Shown: positions 7,734 through 17,644, counted from the first letter of the stretch. The stretch: DNA of 64,000 nt from Candidatus Kuenenia stuttgartensis (GCA_945902075.1 CAMDMA010000011.1:19779-83778), one strand, 5' to 3'. Program-made: numbers and translations. Notes: generated by a model from the letters alone, not told the origin.

Positions 7734-8922
7734 CAAATGGGTCCTTGTCCCCGCCAAGTGGCGGCCTTGCTCCAATGCCGACAAGAAGTCCAACAAGCGT
7801 CCAACACGCGACGAGACTGCTGCCGCCATAACTCACAAAGGGTAACGTTACCCCAGTGATTGGGAGTAACCCAATCGTCATCCCAATATTGACAGTCGTT
7901 TGAGCAAAGATCAGCGCGCCAATCCCGACCGCCACGAGTTTGGCAAAACCGTCACGCGCCACCAGGCCCACGGTAAGTGCGCTTGCTGCGAGGATGGCGG
8001 CAGCCCCGAGCGCAACCATGCCGCCTACAAAGCCGTAACGGCAGCCGATGACAGCGAACACCATGTCATTGTGCTCCTCGGGCAGAGCGTTGTATCGGAT
8101 CAGTGCGCGCGCGTGCGCTGCGTCATTTCCGAACACTCCGCCCGCACCTACGAGGCGCATCGCGCGCCATCCCTGAAATCCGATGTCGCGTTCGAAGCGC
8201 GTATCGCCGCGAACCTGCGCCACAATCGCGTCAATGCGCGCACGCTGATAGGGCTTTAGGACGGCGAAGTACGCCACGGGCGCAACAATCGCAGCGACGA
8301 GAAGGGCCGTCAGCACATGTCGCTTCCGCGCGCCTGCCGCGACGAGCATTGCGAGGGTCGTGGGCAAGAAAAGAAGCGCGGAGCCGAGGTCAGGCTCAAG
8401 CACGATGAGCGTGACCGGTATCACAAGAAGAACCATCGGTACGACAAGTGATCGAAGCGTGCGCGGGCTCCCACGCATAGCGAGCCACTGCGAGAGACAG
8501 AGGATGAAGGCGATCTTCGCGAGTTCCGATGGCTGAAAGTCCGCTGCGCCGAGATTGATCCACGCACGTGCGCCGTTTCTCGGCGTGACGATTGATCGTG
8601 GCACAAACGGCAACAACACAAACACCAAGAGCAAGATTGATCCAGCCAGGACAAACCAACAGGCCACGCGGAGCGCGCGCGGAGGAAGCATTGTTGCGAT
8701 CGTCGCGCAGGCGATCCCAATCAGTAGAAAAGCGCCCTGCCGCACCGCGAGTTCGGGACGCGTCAATCCAATCGCAGAGAGTCCAATGAGTGAGAGCGTG
8801 AGTGCTGCGATCACCGCTAGCCACGCTGGAGTGAACCACTGCACCCGCCGCCGACCGCCCGCGTCCGTTCCACGGTAGAGCGACCCGGATGTGTAGGCAG
8901 TTCGTCCGGTTTGAGTGCTCAT
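7726..8922 (-). CDS. rodA: Peptidoglycan glycosyltransferase RodA (SEDS family)
   Basis: 398 residues with about ten membrane helices. RodA is the SEDS glycosyltransferase that polymerises lipid II for cell elongation together with PBP2. Family signatures are visible: NGARAWINLG, FQPSELAKIAFI, LEPDLGSALLFLP (with the catalytic Asp), PEEHNDMVFAVIG and GVTLPFVSYGGSSL. Its start codon overlaps the stop of the upstream PBP2 gene by 4 bases (ATGA), and its partner being PBP2 argues for RodA rather than FtsW. Its stop overlaps the start of rsmG. Confidence 0.95.
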   Translation of the reverse strand: MSTQTGRTAYTSGSLYRGTDAGGRRRVQWFTPAWLAVIAALTLSLIGLSAIGLTRPELAVRQGAFLLIGIACATIATMLPPRALRVACWFVLAGSILLLVFVLLPFVPRSIVTPRNGARAWINLGAADFQPSELAKIAFILCLSQWLAMRGSPRTLRSLVVPMVLLVIPVTLIVLEPDLGSALLFLPTTLAMLVAAGARKRHVLTALLVAAIVAPVAYFAVLKPYQRARIDAIVAQVRGDTRFERDIGFQGWRAMRLVGAGGVFGNDAAHARALIRYNALPEEHNDMVFAVIGCRYGFVGGMVALGAAAILAASALTVGLVARDGFAKLVAVGIGALIFAQTTVNIGMTIGLLPITGVTLPFVSYGGSSLVACWTLVGLLVGIGARPPLGGDKDPFDG

Positions 8923-11246
8923 TGCGCGTCACCCGTTTTTGCAGCGCTACGGCCCGCCGAGATTTGCGCCTGCGATCCGAGGTAACCCTCCGCAGCAAGC
9001 GCACGCATCGACTCAGCTGCCACGGGACCAGCGACCTTTCCGCCCGATCCACCATACTCAAGAATGACGGCGATCGCATACTTCGGGCTCGACCCGCGCT
9101 CGCTCACAAGTCCGACGAACCACGCATGATCGGTCTGCACCAGTGTGTCGCCAATGCGGAGTTTCGGAGCGGTCGCCGTACCTGTCTTCCCCCAGATATC
9201 AAGGTCAGGAATCTCGAACAACTCCTCTCGAACTCCGTCACCAAACGTGATGTGATGGCCGGTGCCGTAACTCTCGCGCACGCTCCCACGAAGCCCATCA
9301 AGCGACGCTTCGATCGCCGCGCGCGGAATGCCGAGGTCGATCGCATCCGGTGGCGCGGAACCAGCAACGCTGTTCATCACCCGCACAAAGCGCGGCGGAA
9401 GCACGCGCCCTCCGCGCGCGATCGTCGCAAAACTCTGTGCGGCCTGAAGCGGTGTCCACGTCATCGGACCTTGCCCAATTCCGAGAAGTACTGGACTCAC
9501 GCGATCGCGATTTGCGCGAAAGCTTGCGATCATCTCCGTATTCGGAAGTTCGCCAGCTGCCTGGGCACCCACATCGGGCGAGGCGACTGCACCAAGTCCA
9601 AATCGCTGAAGCCACGAGACAAGTCGCTCCGGACCAAGTCGCTGCGCGAGCGTATAAAAGTACACATTACAACTGCGAGCGAGCGCCTCTGAAGCGTTGA
9701 GCGAGCCATGCGTACCGGTCCGACCCTCCGTCGGGCGATAGATCCAACAGCGGACCGCATCCTTCTGATCCTCGAAGAAGTGCCCGTTGCAATCAATCAT
9801 CTCGCCGGCCCGGACAACGCCCTCGGCGATTGCCGCGCACAGCACGAGTGGTTTCAAAATCGAACCGGGTGGATAGGTCGCAGCCGTTGGTCGAAAGATC
9901 TCCGGATGCTCCCGAGCACGATCCTCGGGCGTCATCGCCGCGCCCTCCGAGAGCGATGGCGAACTCACCGCGGCGAGGATTTCGCCGGTCGCGATCTCAA
10001 GGACGACGATTGCGCCGTCGAGATGCCATCCGACTGGAAGCGGACCACCCCGCGGTGAGCCCTCCGGGTCATATCCGCGCTGGTACTGCTGAATCTCGGC
10101 GAGCCGCGATTCCGGCTCGAACAGCGCCTGGAGCCGCGCCTGCAGGCGCACATCAATCGTGAGTTGCACATCCGCGCCGTCGCGAGGTGCAAGCCTTGAC
10201 TCGGTTCCATCCTCGAGATCACGCTCGATGACACCGCGCGTGCCTCGCAATGCATCCTCGAACTGTCGCTCGAGCCCACTCGAACCAATGACATCCCGAT
10301 CCGCGCGGTATCCGCCGAGATCGGCGATGCGACCTGTCGCCGGATCAATCAGAGGTCTGCGCGCGAGATCGTCGGGAAAAACCTGCGATCGCGTCGTACC
10401 TAAGAGATGGTCACCGACACCATCAACGGTGACTTTGACTGGTTTTGATGACCGAATAGGCGACGGCATCGTTGCGCGCGAAAGTTCAAAAACAACCTGC
10501 TCCCAAGGTCGCCAGCGACGTGTCGACGGCTCGACGACGACCGTCCCCGGAGATTCTTCGGCGAGTCGCTGAAAGTAAAACGCCGTCTCCTCAGAGACAT
10601 CCGCGAGCACGACATGCGCGTCGAGTTGCGCGCGAACACGCTCGCGATCAATGTCCTCCAGCCGCGCATCCTCGCCGTAGAGCCGCAACTCGCGCGCAAC
10701 AAGTGCCTCCTTGCGCGACTTCGATTCTCGTGCGGTACGCCGCATCACATCATCGAGGCGACGATCGAGCTCAACTCGATCAAAGCGCCCCGCCTCCGCA
10801 ATACGCGAACAAATCTGTTCAAAGCGTTCGTCAAACAGTTGCTGGCGCTGCAGTGTCGCCTCCGCACGCTCAGCACTCGAAAGTTCGAGCCACGCGGATC
10901 GACCCATTTCCTGTTGCAACGCGCGTTGCGCCATCGAAGTCGCCCATCGCCCGGCGATCGCGTCGTACTCGAGCAGTACATCCCAACTCGCTCGATCGGT
11001 GGCAAGCACTTCGCCACGACGATCCAAAATACGGCCGCGCGATGCAGGTAGCAGTCGGCGATTGACCAAATAGCGCTCGACATTCTGCGCGTGCGTCTCG
11101 TGCTCTACCAGACTCAATCGCGCAAGTTGAAGCGCAAGCGCGCAGAGGCAGAAGAGCGCGGTCAGACCGAGCACCCCAAGTCGACGATCGAATCGGCTCA
11201 CACCGCGACCGCCGGAAGCTCTCTTCGAATCGGGCGTCCTTGCCAT
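8919..11246 (-). CDS. mrdA: Penicillin-binding protein 2 (elongasome transpeptidase)
   Basis: 775 residues. A cytoplasmic basic tail and one membrane helix (LGLTALFCLCALALQLARL) are followed by a dimerisation domain starting at LPASRGRILDRRGEVLA. That domain is unusually long because of a charged helical insert (about residues 100-240). The transpeptidase domain carries SILK (Ser462, Lys465), SCN (Ser525) and KTGTA (Lys687). The ATG at 11246 is chosen because it puts the basic tail directly before the helix and clears the mraY coding region; a longer frame to 11348 overlaps mraY. It cross-links new glycan strands made by RodA, whose gene overlaps by 4 bases. Confidence 0.94.
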   Translation of the reverse strand: MARTPDSKRASGGRGVSRFDRRLGVLGLTALFCLCALALQLARLSLVEHETHAQNVERYLVNRRLLPASRGRILDRRGEVLATDRASWDVLLEYDAIAGRWATSMAQRALQQEMGRSAWLELSSAERAEATLQRQQLFDERFEQICSRIAEAGRFDRVELDRRLDDVMRRTARESKSRKEALVARELRLYGEDARLEDIDRERVRAQLDAHVVLADVSEETAFYFQRLAEESPGTVVVEPSTRRWRPWEQVVFELSRATMPSPIRSSKPVKVTVDGVGDHLLGTTRSQVFPDDLARRPLIDPATGRIADLGGYRADRDVIGSSGLERQFEDALRGTRGVIERDLEDGTESRLAPRDGADVQLTIDVRLQARLQALFEPESRLAEIQQYQRGYDPEGSPRGGPLPVGWHLDGAIVVLEIATGEILAAVSSPSLSEGAAMTPEDRAREHPEIFRPTAATYPPGSILKPLVLCAAIAEGVVRAGEMIDCNGHFFEDQKDAVRCWIYRPTEGRTGTHGSLNASEALARSCNVYFYTLAQRLGPERLVSWLQRFGLGAVASPDVGAQAAGELPNTEMIASFRANRDRVSPVLLGIGQGPMTWTPLQAAQSFATIARGGRVLPPRFVRVMNSVAGSAPPDAIDLGIPRAAIEASLDGLRGSVRESYGTGHHITFGDGVREELFEIPDLDIWGKTGTATAPKLRIGDTLVQTDHAWFVGLVSERGSSPKYAIAVILEYGGSGGKVAGPVAAESMRALAAEGYLGSQAQISAGRSAAKTGDAQ

Positions 11247-11313
11247 AAGCAGAGCGTACGCGACCTCCCGCCGCGACGAAAGCACTTCAACCACGCATGG
11301 ATGACGAAGCCGA

Positions 11314-12501
11314 TCAACGGAGCTTGATTGAAACAAGCGCGATCGCACCGAGAATTGCGGTGATGATCCAGAAACGGACGACCACCTGACCCTCGCTCCA
11401 TCCCCCGAGGTGGAAGTGGTGATGAATCGGCGCGCAGCGGAAGATGCGCTTTCCTCGGGTCAATTTGAAATAGCCGACCTGAAGCGCCGTACTCCCGAGT
11501 TCGAGATAGAAGACGCCTGCGATCAGCGGAAGGAGGAACTCCTGACGGATCGCGAAGACCACATACGCCAGCAACCCGCCGAGGGCGAGCGAGCCAGTAT
11601 CGCCCATGAAGACACGCGCTGGATTACAGTTAAACCACAGAAACCCAAGGCATGCGCCAGCCATCGCACCGGTCACGACCGTCAGTTCACGCCCACCAGG
11701 GACATGCGGCACGAGAAGATGTTGGGCCAGATCTTGACGCCCGGCGACGAAACAAAGGACCATGACGACGATGCACGCGATTGCCATCGTCCCCGCAGCA
11801 AGTCCGTCCATACCGTCAGCGATATTGACTGCGTTAGACGTACCCGCGATCGCAAGCATGCCTATGACGACGTAGACCAATCCACCGAGAACAAAGACTG
11901 AGGGATTCATCTCGACCAGAGAGACTGCATTGAGCGCCTCGGGGAGATAGGTGCGTTGGAACGGAATATTCAGGCTCACCGCAGCTGGATTCTGCGATGG
12001 GTCCGCGGCCTGGTAAAGAAAGATCGCCGCCAGAGCGCCACATCCAAGTTGAAACAACAACTTTTCCCAAGCAAAGAGCCCTTCACGCGTTCCAGACTCC
12101 CGACGCGCCGCCGTCAATTTGAGCCAGTCGTCGAAACTCCCGACGAGCGCAAGCCAGACCAGCACCATCACCGACAAATGTGTGTACCGCGAGGTCAGGT
12201 CAGCAAATAGAACGATCGAAGCCAAAATCGAGGCACAGATGAGGAGTCCCCCCATCGTGGGCGTGTCTTTCTTGCCCTGATTCAGTGTGTTGAGCTCGGC
12301 ATTGTAGAACTCAGGATTGTCACCAACCTTCGTTCGTCGAAGCCACGCGATCATGCGCGGACCGAAGACAATCACGAAGAGGAACGAAAACAAAGCCGCC
12401 GCAAGCGCCCGAAACTCGAGCTGCGTGAACACTTGCACGACGCGGTAAAGACCGATCGAGTCAAGCCATTCTTCGAAGCGGGTTGTGAGAACGTAAAACA
12501 T
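11314..12501 (-). CDS. mraY: Phospho-N-acetylmuramoyl-pentapeptide-transferase MraY
   Basis: 395 residues, about ten membrane helices. MraY transfers phospho-MurNAc-pentapeptide to undecaprenyl phosphate to make lipid I on the inner face of the membrane. Signatures include KKDTPTMGGLLI, the catalytic-region NAVNIADGMDGLA, FLWFNCNPARVFMGDTGSLALGG, and the HHHFHLGGWSE histidine cluster near the C-terminus. It lies between murF and PBP2 in a minus-strand operon. The length is slightly above the usual 320-370 because of an insert after the fourth helix (about residues 155-195). Confidence 0.96.
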   Translation of the reverse strand: MFYVLTTRFEEWLDSIGLYRVVQVFTQLEFRALAAALFSFLFVIVFGPRMIAWLRRTKVGDNPEFYNAELNTLNQGKKDTPTMGGLLICASILASIVLFADLTSRYTHLSVMVLVWLALVGSFDDWLKLTAARRESGTREGLFAWEKLLFQLGCGALAAIFLYQAADPSQNPAAVSLNIPFQRTYLPEALNAVSLVEMNPSVFVLGGLVYVVIGMLAIAGTSNAVNIADGMDGLAAGTMAIACIVVMVLCFVAGRQDLAQHLLVPHVPGGRELTVVTGAMAGACLGFLWFNCNPARVFMGDTGSLALGGLLAYVVFAIRQEFLLPLIAGVFYLELGSTALQVGYFKLTRGKRIFRCAPIHHHFHLGGWSEGQVVVRFWIITAILGAIALVSIKLR

Positions 12502-12569
12502 TCCGAAGTAACGCTTGCTATCGGAGTTTTCGCCTTGGACTCTTCAACGCAATTCGAATCGCGGCGCGA

Positions 12570-14066
12570 TCAACCAGCCCCAGCAAAAGCAGTCTTGATT
12601 GGTGCAAGAAATCGCTCCATACGGGCGCCGCGACTGCCCTTGAGTAAGATCGCTGTTCCTGGATCGGCGAGCGCAGCGGCTTCGAGTGCGATCGGCTCAC
12701 TGAAGGCCTCCGCAGCGAGCGTCACGCCGCGGAAGCCAGCGCCGCGCGCCGCATCCGTGAGCGCGGCGGCGTGGGGACCAATCGCGACCAGCGCATCGAC
12801 GGCCCCGAGGTGCCCCGCCGCATGAACGCCAACCTCTTCGTGCAGCGCGCGCGCCGTTGGCCCGAGCTCTCGCATTTCGCCAAGGATCACGACCCGCCGG
12901 GGCGCGTGACTCGCGAGCTCAGCAAACGCGCGAAGTGATGCGATCATCGCATCGGGATTCGCGTTGTATGCATCGTTGTAGACCGCGCGCCCTGCAATGT
13001 CACAACGTTCGAGCCGCATATCCGATGCCTCGACCTTCGCGAGCCCGCGCGCAATCGTCTCGCGATCGATTCCCATCTCAGTCGCGAGCGCGATCGCGGC
13101 GAGCGCATTTCTCGCGTTGTGTTCGCCAGCCATGCGCAGGAGAAACTCATGTGTCCGCTCAAACTCGGGAGCCTCGGAATCATCGCCCACCGCACGCGCC
13201 GCACGCGGAAATCCAACCGTCATCGCCTGCGTACCGCCCTCGATACGCCGTCCGAGCAACCGATACGCACAGGAAGGACCCACGCCGAAAGTCACGATCC
13301 GCTCGGGCGCTCGACCGTTGTCGACAAGCACGCGCACGGCGTCGAGCAGCGGCGGATTGTCGCCATTCACAACACCGATCCCATGCACACCGACTCCCTC
13401 GAGAATCGATGCTTTCTCGCGCGCGACCGCTTCAATCGAACCCATTCCTTCGAGATGCGCACGTCCGGCGAGCGTGATGATCGCCGCTTCTGGTTCTGCG
13501 ATTTCCGCGAGAGGCAAAATCTCGCCAGGATGATTCATACCGATCTCGGCGACGAGAAACTTCGCATCATCGGGCGTCGAAAGGAGCGTGAGCGGCACGC
13601 CGATGTCGTTGTTGAAACTCTTGGGACTCGCGTGGGTCAGACCAACTTCCGCGAGTACACCCTCGAGAAGTCTCCGTGTTGTGGTCTTTCCCGCACTTCC
13701 GGTGATCGCTACGACACGTAGTCGAAGAATGCTCTTGCGCCAAGCATGTGCAATAAGCCCGAGGGCCGCGCGCGTGGACTTGACACGTAGGACTCCAAAT
13801 CCATCGGGTAATGCGGCAAGTTCATCATTGCTGGGTGTGCGTTCGACAATCGCAAGTGCCGCGCCGCCACGAGCGGCTGTCGCGACAAACGCGTGTCCAT
13901 CAAACGCCTCGCCGCGCAGCGCCACGAAACAAGCGCTCTGCAAATCGTCGCGCGTGTCCGTCGTGAGTGATGTCGGCTCATGGACGGGACGCCGCACGAC
14001 CTCCGCGCGAGTCGCGAGAACGATCGATTGAAACGATGGGCAATGCACGCGAAAGACGCTGGCCAT
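12570..14066 (-). CDS. murF: UDP-MurNAc-tripeptide--D-Ala-D-Ala ligase MurF
   Basis: 498 residues. Cytoplasmic ATP-dependent ligase adding D-Ala-D-Ala to the UDP-MurNAc-tripeptide. The three Mur-ligase domains are present: an N-terminal domain with TDTRDDLQSACFVALRGE, the ATPase P-loop ITGSAGKTTTRRLL, the EIGMNHPGEI block, and the C-terminal YNDAYNANPDAM and ILGEMRELG blocks. The ATG at 14066 is preceded by AGGAG at a 5-base spacing; an in-frame TTG 18 bases upstream is less likely. It starts 30 bases after the murE stop. Confidence 0.95.
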   Translation of the reverse strand: MASVFRVHCPSFQSIVLATRAEVVRRPVHEPTSLTTDTRDDLQSACFVALRGEAFDGHAFVATAARGGAALAIVERTPSNDELAALPDGFGVLRVKSTRAALGLIAHAWRKSILRLRVVAITGSAGKTTTRRLLEGVLAEVGLTHASPKSFNNDIGVPLTLLSTPDDAKFLVAEIGMNHPGEILPLAEIAEPEAAIITLAGRAHLEGMGSIEAVAREKASILEGVGVHGIGVVNGDNPPLLDAVRVLVDNGRAPERIVTFGVGPSCAYRLLGRRIEGGTQAMTVGFPRAARAVGDDSEAPEFERTHEFLLRMAGEHNARNALAAIALATEMGIDRETIARGLAKVEASDMRLERCDIAGRAVYNDAYNANPDAMIASLRAFAELASHAPRRVVILGEMRELGPTARALHEEVGVHAAGHLGAVDALVAIGPHAAALTDAARGAGFRGVTLAAEAFSEPIALEAAALADPGTAILLKGSRGARMERFLAPIKTAFAGAG

Positions 14067-14096
14067 GATGACTCCTGCTTCCAATCAAGATCCGAA

Positions 14097-15581
14097 CTAT
14101 TTTGCCGACCGCACGCGCAACGCCGCCTCGGCCTCACGACGATCGTCGAACTGCCGCTTCTCCGTCCCGATGATCTGGTAGTCCTCGTGTCCCTTGCCTG
14201 CGATCAAAATGATGTCGCCCTCTCGCGCGCTCGATACTGCGAACGCGATTGCACGCGCGCGATCAGACTCGACAGCGACGCGTCCGCGCGCCTCCGCGGG
14301 AACACCACTGAGGATCTCCGCGATGATCTCATCCGGCTGTTCCGTGCGGGGATTGTCACTTGTCACGATGACTTCGTCCGCACCGTCGCACGCAACCTTC
14401 GCCATCCGTGGCCGCTTGGTTCGATCGCGATCGCCGCCGCAACCAAACACCACGCGAAGTCGGCCACCCGCAGGAACAGTTGGTCGCAGTGCCCGCAAGA
14501 CGTTCGCGAGCGCGTCGTCCGAATGTGCGTAGTCGACGAGAACGCTAAATCCTTCAGCACCCACTGAAACGGGTTGGAGCCGCCCCGGTGGCGCATGGCA
14601 GGTAGAGAGGCCACGCGCGAGGCGCTCACCATCGACACCATGCAACCACGCAGCCGCTGCGGCTTGGAGTGCGTTCATCGCGTTGTGCGTTCCGACGAGA
14701 GGCAGTTTGAGTTCCATGATCCCCCACGGCCCGCGAAACGTGACATCCATCGACTCTAGGCCCATGCGATGCACCGTCGCGAGACACTCAGCCGATACAT
14801 CGCGCAGGCTTGTGCGCAACAGTTTCGCACGCGGAGGCAGCATCGCCACATGCCATGGGTCATCGATGTTGATCACCGCGGTTCCATCGGCGTCAAGCAT
14901 CCGGAAGAGCGTCGCCTTCGCATCGGCGTAGCGCTCCATCGTGCCGTGGTAATCGAGATGGTCACCCGTGAGATTGGTAAAGATTCCCGTTCGAAAGGCA
15001 AGTGCGCCAACGCGCTTCTGATCGAGCGAGTGGCTTGAGACTTCCATCGCAGCAGCGCGGCAACCGTTGTCAACCATGCGGGCAAACAGCTCGGAGAGTT
15101 CGATCGCAGGTGGCGTTGTGAGTGAGGATGGCACACGCTTCGCGCCATCGTCGATCTCGACCGTTCCGACGAGACCGCAGCGCATGCCTGCACCGGCGAG
15201 CAGCTGCTGGACGAGGTACGCAATGGTTGTCTTTCCATTGGTTCCTGTGATTCCGACAAGCGCAAGTGTTCGCGAAGGTGATCCGAAAAAGCGTTCCGCA
15301 GCAATCGCTGCGACAAGAGGCGCATCCGTCGTCTCAACCCATGCGACGTTCGCGGGAAGCACCTCGGGAACTTCGGTGCCGATCGGCGCGACCACCGCCA
15401 CGGCACCGGCCTGCACGGCATCAACGATGAAAGCACGACCATCCGACTTGGTCCCGGCGCGCGCAAAGAACATCGATCCGGGCTTGACGCGTCGCGAGTC
15501 CTCGCACAGGTTCCAGATGTCGGGATCATTCGAATCGACTCGACGCACATCGAGCCCGGCAAGCAACGTAGAGAGTTTCAT
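14097..15581 (-). CDS. murE: UDP-MurNAc-tripeptide synthetase MurE (meso-diaminopimelate type)
   Basis: 494 residues. Adds the third stem-peptide residue to UDP-MurNAc-L-Ala-D-Glu. Visible blocks are CEDSRRVKPGSMFFA, the P-loop GITGTNGKTTIAYLV, AAAMEVSSHSLDQ and TNLTGDHLDYHGTM. In the C-terminal domain the substrate motif reads DNPR (SDNPRTEQP), which in MurE enzymes indicates meso-diaminopimelate rather than lysine. The ATG at 15581 begins the conserved MKLSTLL start; the frame continues upstream without coding character. This gives direct evidence for A1-gamma-type peptidoglycan in the organism. Confidence 0.95.
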   Translation of the reverse strand: MKLSTLLAGLDVRRVDSNDPDIWNLCEDSRRVKPGSMFFARAGTKSDGRAFIVDAVQAGAVAVVAPIGTEVPEVLPANVAWVETTDAPLVAAIAAERFFGSPSRTLALVGITGTNGKTTIAYLVQQLLAGAGMRCGLVGTVEIDDGAKRVPSSLTTPPAIELSELFARMVDNGCRAAAMEVSSHSLDQKRVGALAFRTGIFTNLTGDHLDYHGTMERYADAKATLFRMLDADGTAVINIDDPWHVAMLPPRAKLLRTSLRDVSAECLATVHRMGLESMDVTFRGPWGIMELKLPLVGTHNAMNALQAAAAAWLHGVDGERLARGLSTCHAPPGRLQPVSVGAEGFSVLVDYAHSDDALANVLRALRPTVPAGGRLRVVFGCGGDRDRTKRPRMAKVACDGADEVIVTSDNPRTEQPDEIIAEILSGVPAEARGRVAVESDRARAIAFAVSSAREGDIILIAGKGHEDYQIIGTEKRQFDDRREAEAALRVRSAK

Positions 15582-15636
15582 GTTTTGATTTCCAGCAAAG
15601 CGCTGAGACGCATACGAAAGTGCGAGACAGCGCGGT

Positions 15637-17019
15637 TCAATCGGAATTGATCGGCAGCGGATCCGAAACACGTCCACTTGCCCAGTCCTTGACTCGAGGT
15701 AAAAGCAGTCGTCGCGCCGCGATCTTTCCGCATGCCGCGATCGGGATCGCAAGCAGCATGCCGTAGATTCCGGCGATCGAACCACCAGCAAGAATCGCGA
15801 CGACGATCGTCACAGGATCGAGATTCGTCGCCTTTCCCGCGATGACGGGCGTGAGCAAGTAGCCCTCAATCGTCTGAACGACAAGAAACACCACGCTCGG
15901 CCAAAGCAGCATTTCCCACAACGCCATACGCTGCGTCGGCTCTAACCCCATCTGATCGGCGACAAGCAGCAGCACCGCGAACGGAAGTCCGATGCCACCG
16001 AGATACGGCACAATCGAGAACGCGCCAGTCAGGATTCCAAGCGCAAGGCCGTACGGGACGCCGCAGAACTGCCAACCGATCGCAAACATCACGCCCATGA
16101 TCACACAGATCACGATTCGACCGCGGACAAACCCTGCGACGGCGCGATCCATCTCGGCGACGATCTCAAAGACTTTCGATCGTCGTTCTTCAGGAACGAG
16201 GCTTCCAAAAAAGCCCACGATCGCCGGCCAATGCACACTGAAGTAGTAAAAGTAAAAGGGAATAAGAAAGGCAACGAGACCGAGTTGCAGGACCGTGAGG
16301 CCGATTGAGTACACCCGTCCCGCACCCGCTCCGAGGAGTGCGACAATCGGATTGTCGAGACTGACTTGCGTCACCGCCGATGGCAACTGCGGAAATGTTT
16401 CAGTCCGCGTTTCTGCGGACGCTGATGACGCGCGCTCTTTCTCACCGCGCGTCTCATTCGAAGCCGGTGGCACAACAGCAACGTGATCGGCGTCATGCTC
16501 AGTGGCCTCCTCTGGGGCGCGTTTCAAACTCGGATGGATGATTCGATCGGTCCAATGTCGTGCATCCTCGCGATACTCGTCTGGAACTTCTGCGAGCACG
16601 CGATCCACGAAGCCGTCGTACTTCCCACTACGAAGACTGTCCGCAAACGACAACGTCTGACCGATCGCAAGCGGAACCACAATCGCGATTGCGATCGCAA
16701 GAAGGCTCGCAAGCCCAGAGAGGATCAAGCCAACGGCAAGCGGCCGACTCATGCGGCGCCAGCGCGCCACTCGCACAACCAACGGCTCGATCAGATAGGC
16801 CAGCGCAATTGCGATAAGGAGCGGCACGGTGACCGTGCGCATCGCGTAGCCCACATAGACCGACCCTGCGACCAACGCGATGAGAAGGACGTCGCGCACC
16901 GACTGGATCTGCCACAAGTGAAGGCTGCGAAAACTCGCTGTCCCTCCCTCCGTGGACGGAAGGCCGTCGATCGTGGAACTCGGCTCCTGGCTCGCGTCCG
17001 TGCGTGCATCATCCGTCAT
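15637..17019 (-). CDS. AI-2E family transporter-like (PerM/YdiK) membrane protein
   Basis: 460 residues, about eight membrane helices. The family signature is seen in PLLIAIALAYLIEPLV near the N-terminus and in the C-terminal half: FIPFYFYYFSVHW, GFVRGRIVICVIMGV, FSIVPYLGGIGLPFAVLL and IVVAILAGGSIAGIYGMLLA. A charged, low-complexity loop (about residues 150-215) separates the first four helices from the rest. Members export diverse small molecules or ions; the AI-2 role applies to only a few, so the substrate here is unknown. The ATG at 17019 is preceded by no clear Shine-Dalgarno; the longer frame to 17241 lacks coding character. It sits 55 bases upstream of murE and may be the first gene of the cell-wall operon. 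Confidence 0.85.
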   Translation of the reverse strand: MTDDARTDASQEPSSTIDGLPSTEGGTASFRSLHLWQIQSVRDVLLIALVAGSVYVGYAMRTVTVPLLIAIALAYLIEPLVVRVARWRRMSRPLAVGLILSGLASLLAIAIAIVVPLAIGQTLSFADSLRSGKYDGFVDRVLAEVPDEYREDARHWTDRIIHPSLKRAPEEATEHDADHVAVVPPASNETRGEKERASSASAETRTETFPQLPSAVTQVSLDNPIVALLGAGAGRVYSIGLTVLQLGLVAFLIPFYFYYFSVHWPAIVGFFGSLVPEERRSKVFEIVAEMDRAVAGFVRGRIVICVIMGVMFAIGWQFCGVPYGLALGILTGAFSIVPYLGGIGLPFAVLLLVADQMGLEPTQRMALWEMLLWPSVVFLVVQTIEGYLLTPVIAGKATNLDPVTIVVAILAGGSIAGIYGMLLAIPIAACGKIAARRLLLPRVKDWASGRVSDPLPINSD

Positions 17020-17221
17020 GGGGGAAAGGTAGCGGAAGGCACGCGCCTTGTCTGAAAGTCGTCCGCGCGTCGTCTGCGAGTTGGCCGACCGACGCGTTCG
17101 CGGGATGACTCCCCTGCAGGAGTTTTGTGGGCTTCGCCGATAGAGTTGTCGGTGCGGGTGGTCTGGCCCGGTACACTCGAACCTACAACCACAAACTCCA
17201 TGTCGAGTATTCCACAAACGT

Positions 17222-17644
17222 ATGGACCCCTCAGACCTCACCGATCTCCCTGACTGGCCCGCGATTCTCGCGGCTGCGGGTCCGTACCCGATTGAGGCCT
17301 TTCAGTTCGTCCAAGACGGCCTTGGCCACACGGTTGACCGCGTTCTGCAGCACGCCCACTCTGGTGGCATGGCCATGCCCGACTCTCGCCACATCAGCGG
17401 CCAGCAACTCTCGCTTGGCCTCCGAGATTTCGCGATCGAGCGATACGGCATGCTTGCTCCAGCGGTGCTTCGGCATTGGAACGTGCTGCGGACCGAGGAC
17501 TTCGGCAGAATCGTCTACGCCATGATCGAAGCGGGATGCCTGTCAAAGACCGCGGAGGACTCGATCACCGACTTCGCCTCAGTCTTTGATTTCGAAGAGG
17601 CTTTCAGCCCTTCACAGTTGTCGACCCGCATCGGTCGAGAGTGA
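17222..17644 (+). CDS. Minf_1886-like protein (Planctomycetes/Verrucomicrobia-restricted family)
   Basis: 140 residues. The layout matches what I recall of the Minf_1886 family (TIGR04138-type): YPIEAFQFVQDGLGHTVDRV, then RHISGQQLSLGLRDFAIERY, then VLRHWNVLRTEDFGRIVYAM and finally DSITDFASVFDFEEAF. There is no signal peptide or membrane segment, so it is probably cytoplasmic. Its function is unknown. It is divergent from the AI-2E-type gene and stands alone. TACACT at 17172-17177 could be part of its promoter, but no convincing -35 element accompanies it. Confidence 0.8.
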   Translation: MDPSDLTDLPDWPAILAAAGPYPIEAFQFVQDGLGHTVDRVLQHAHSGGMAMPDSRHISGQQLSLGLRDFAIERYGMLAPAVLRHWNVLRTEDFGRIVYAMIEAGCLSKTAEDSITDFASVFDFEEAFSPSQLSTRIGRE

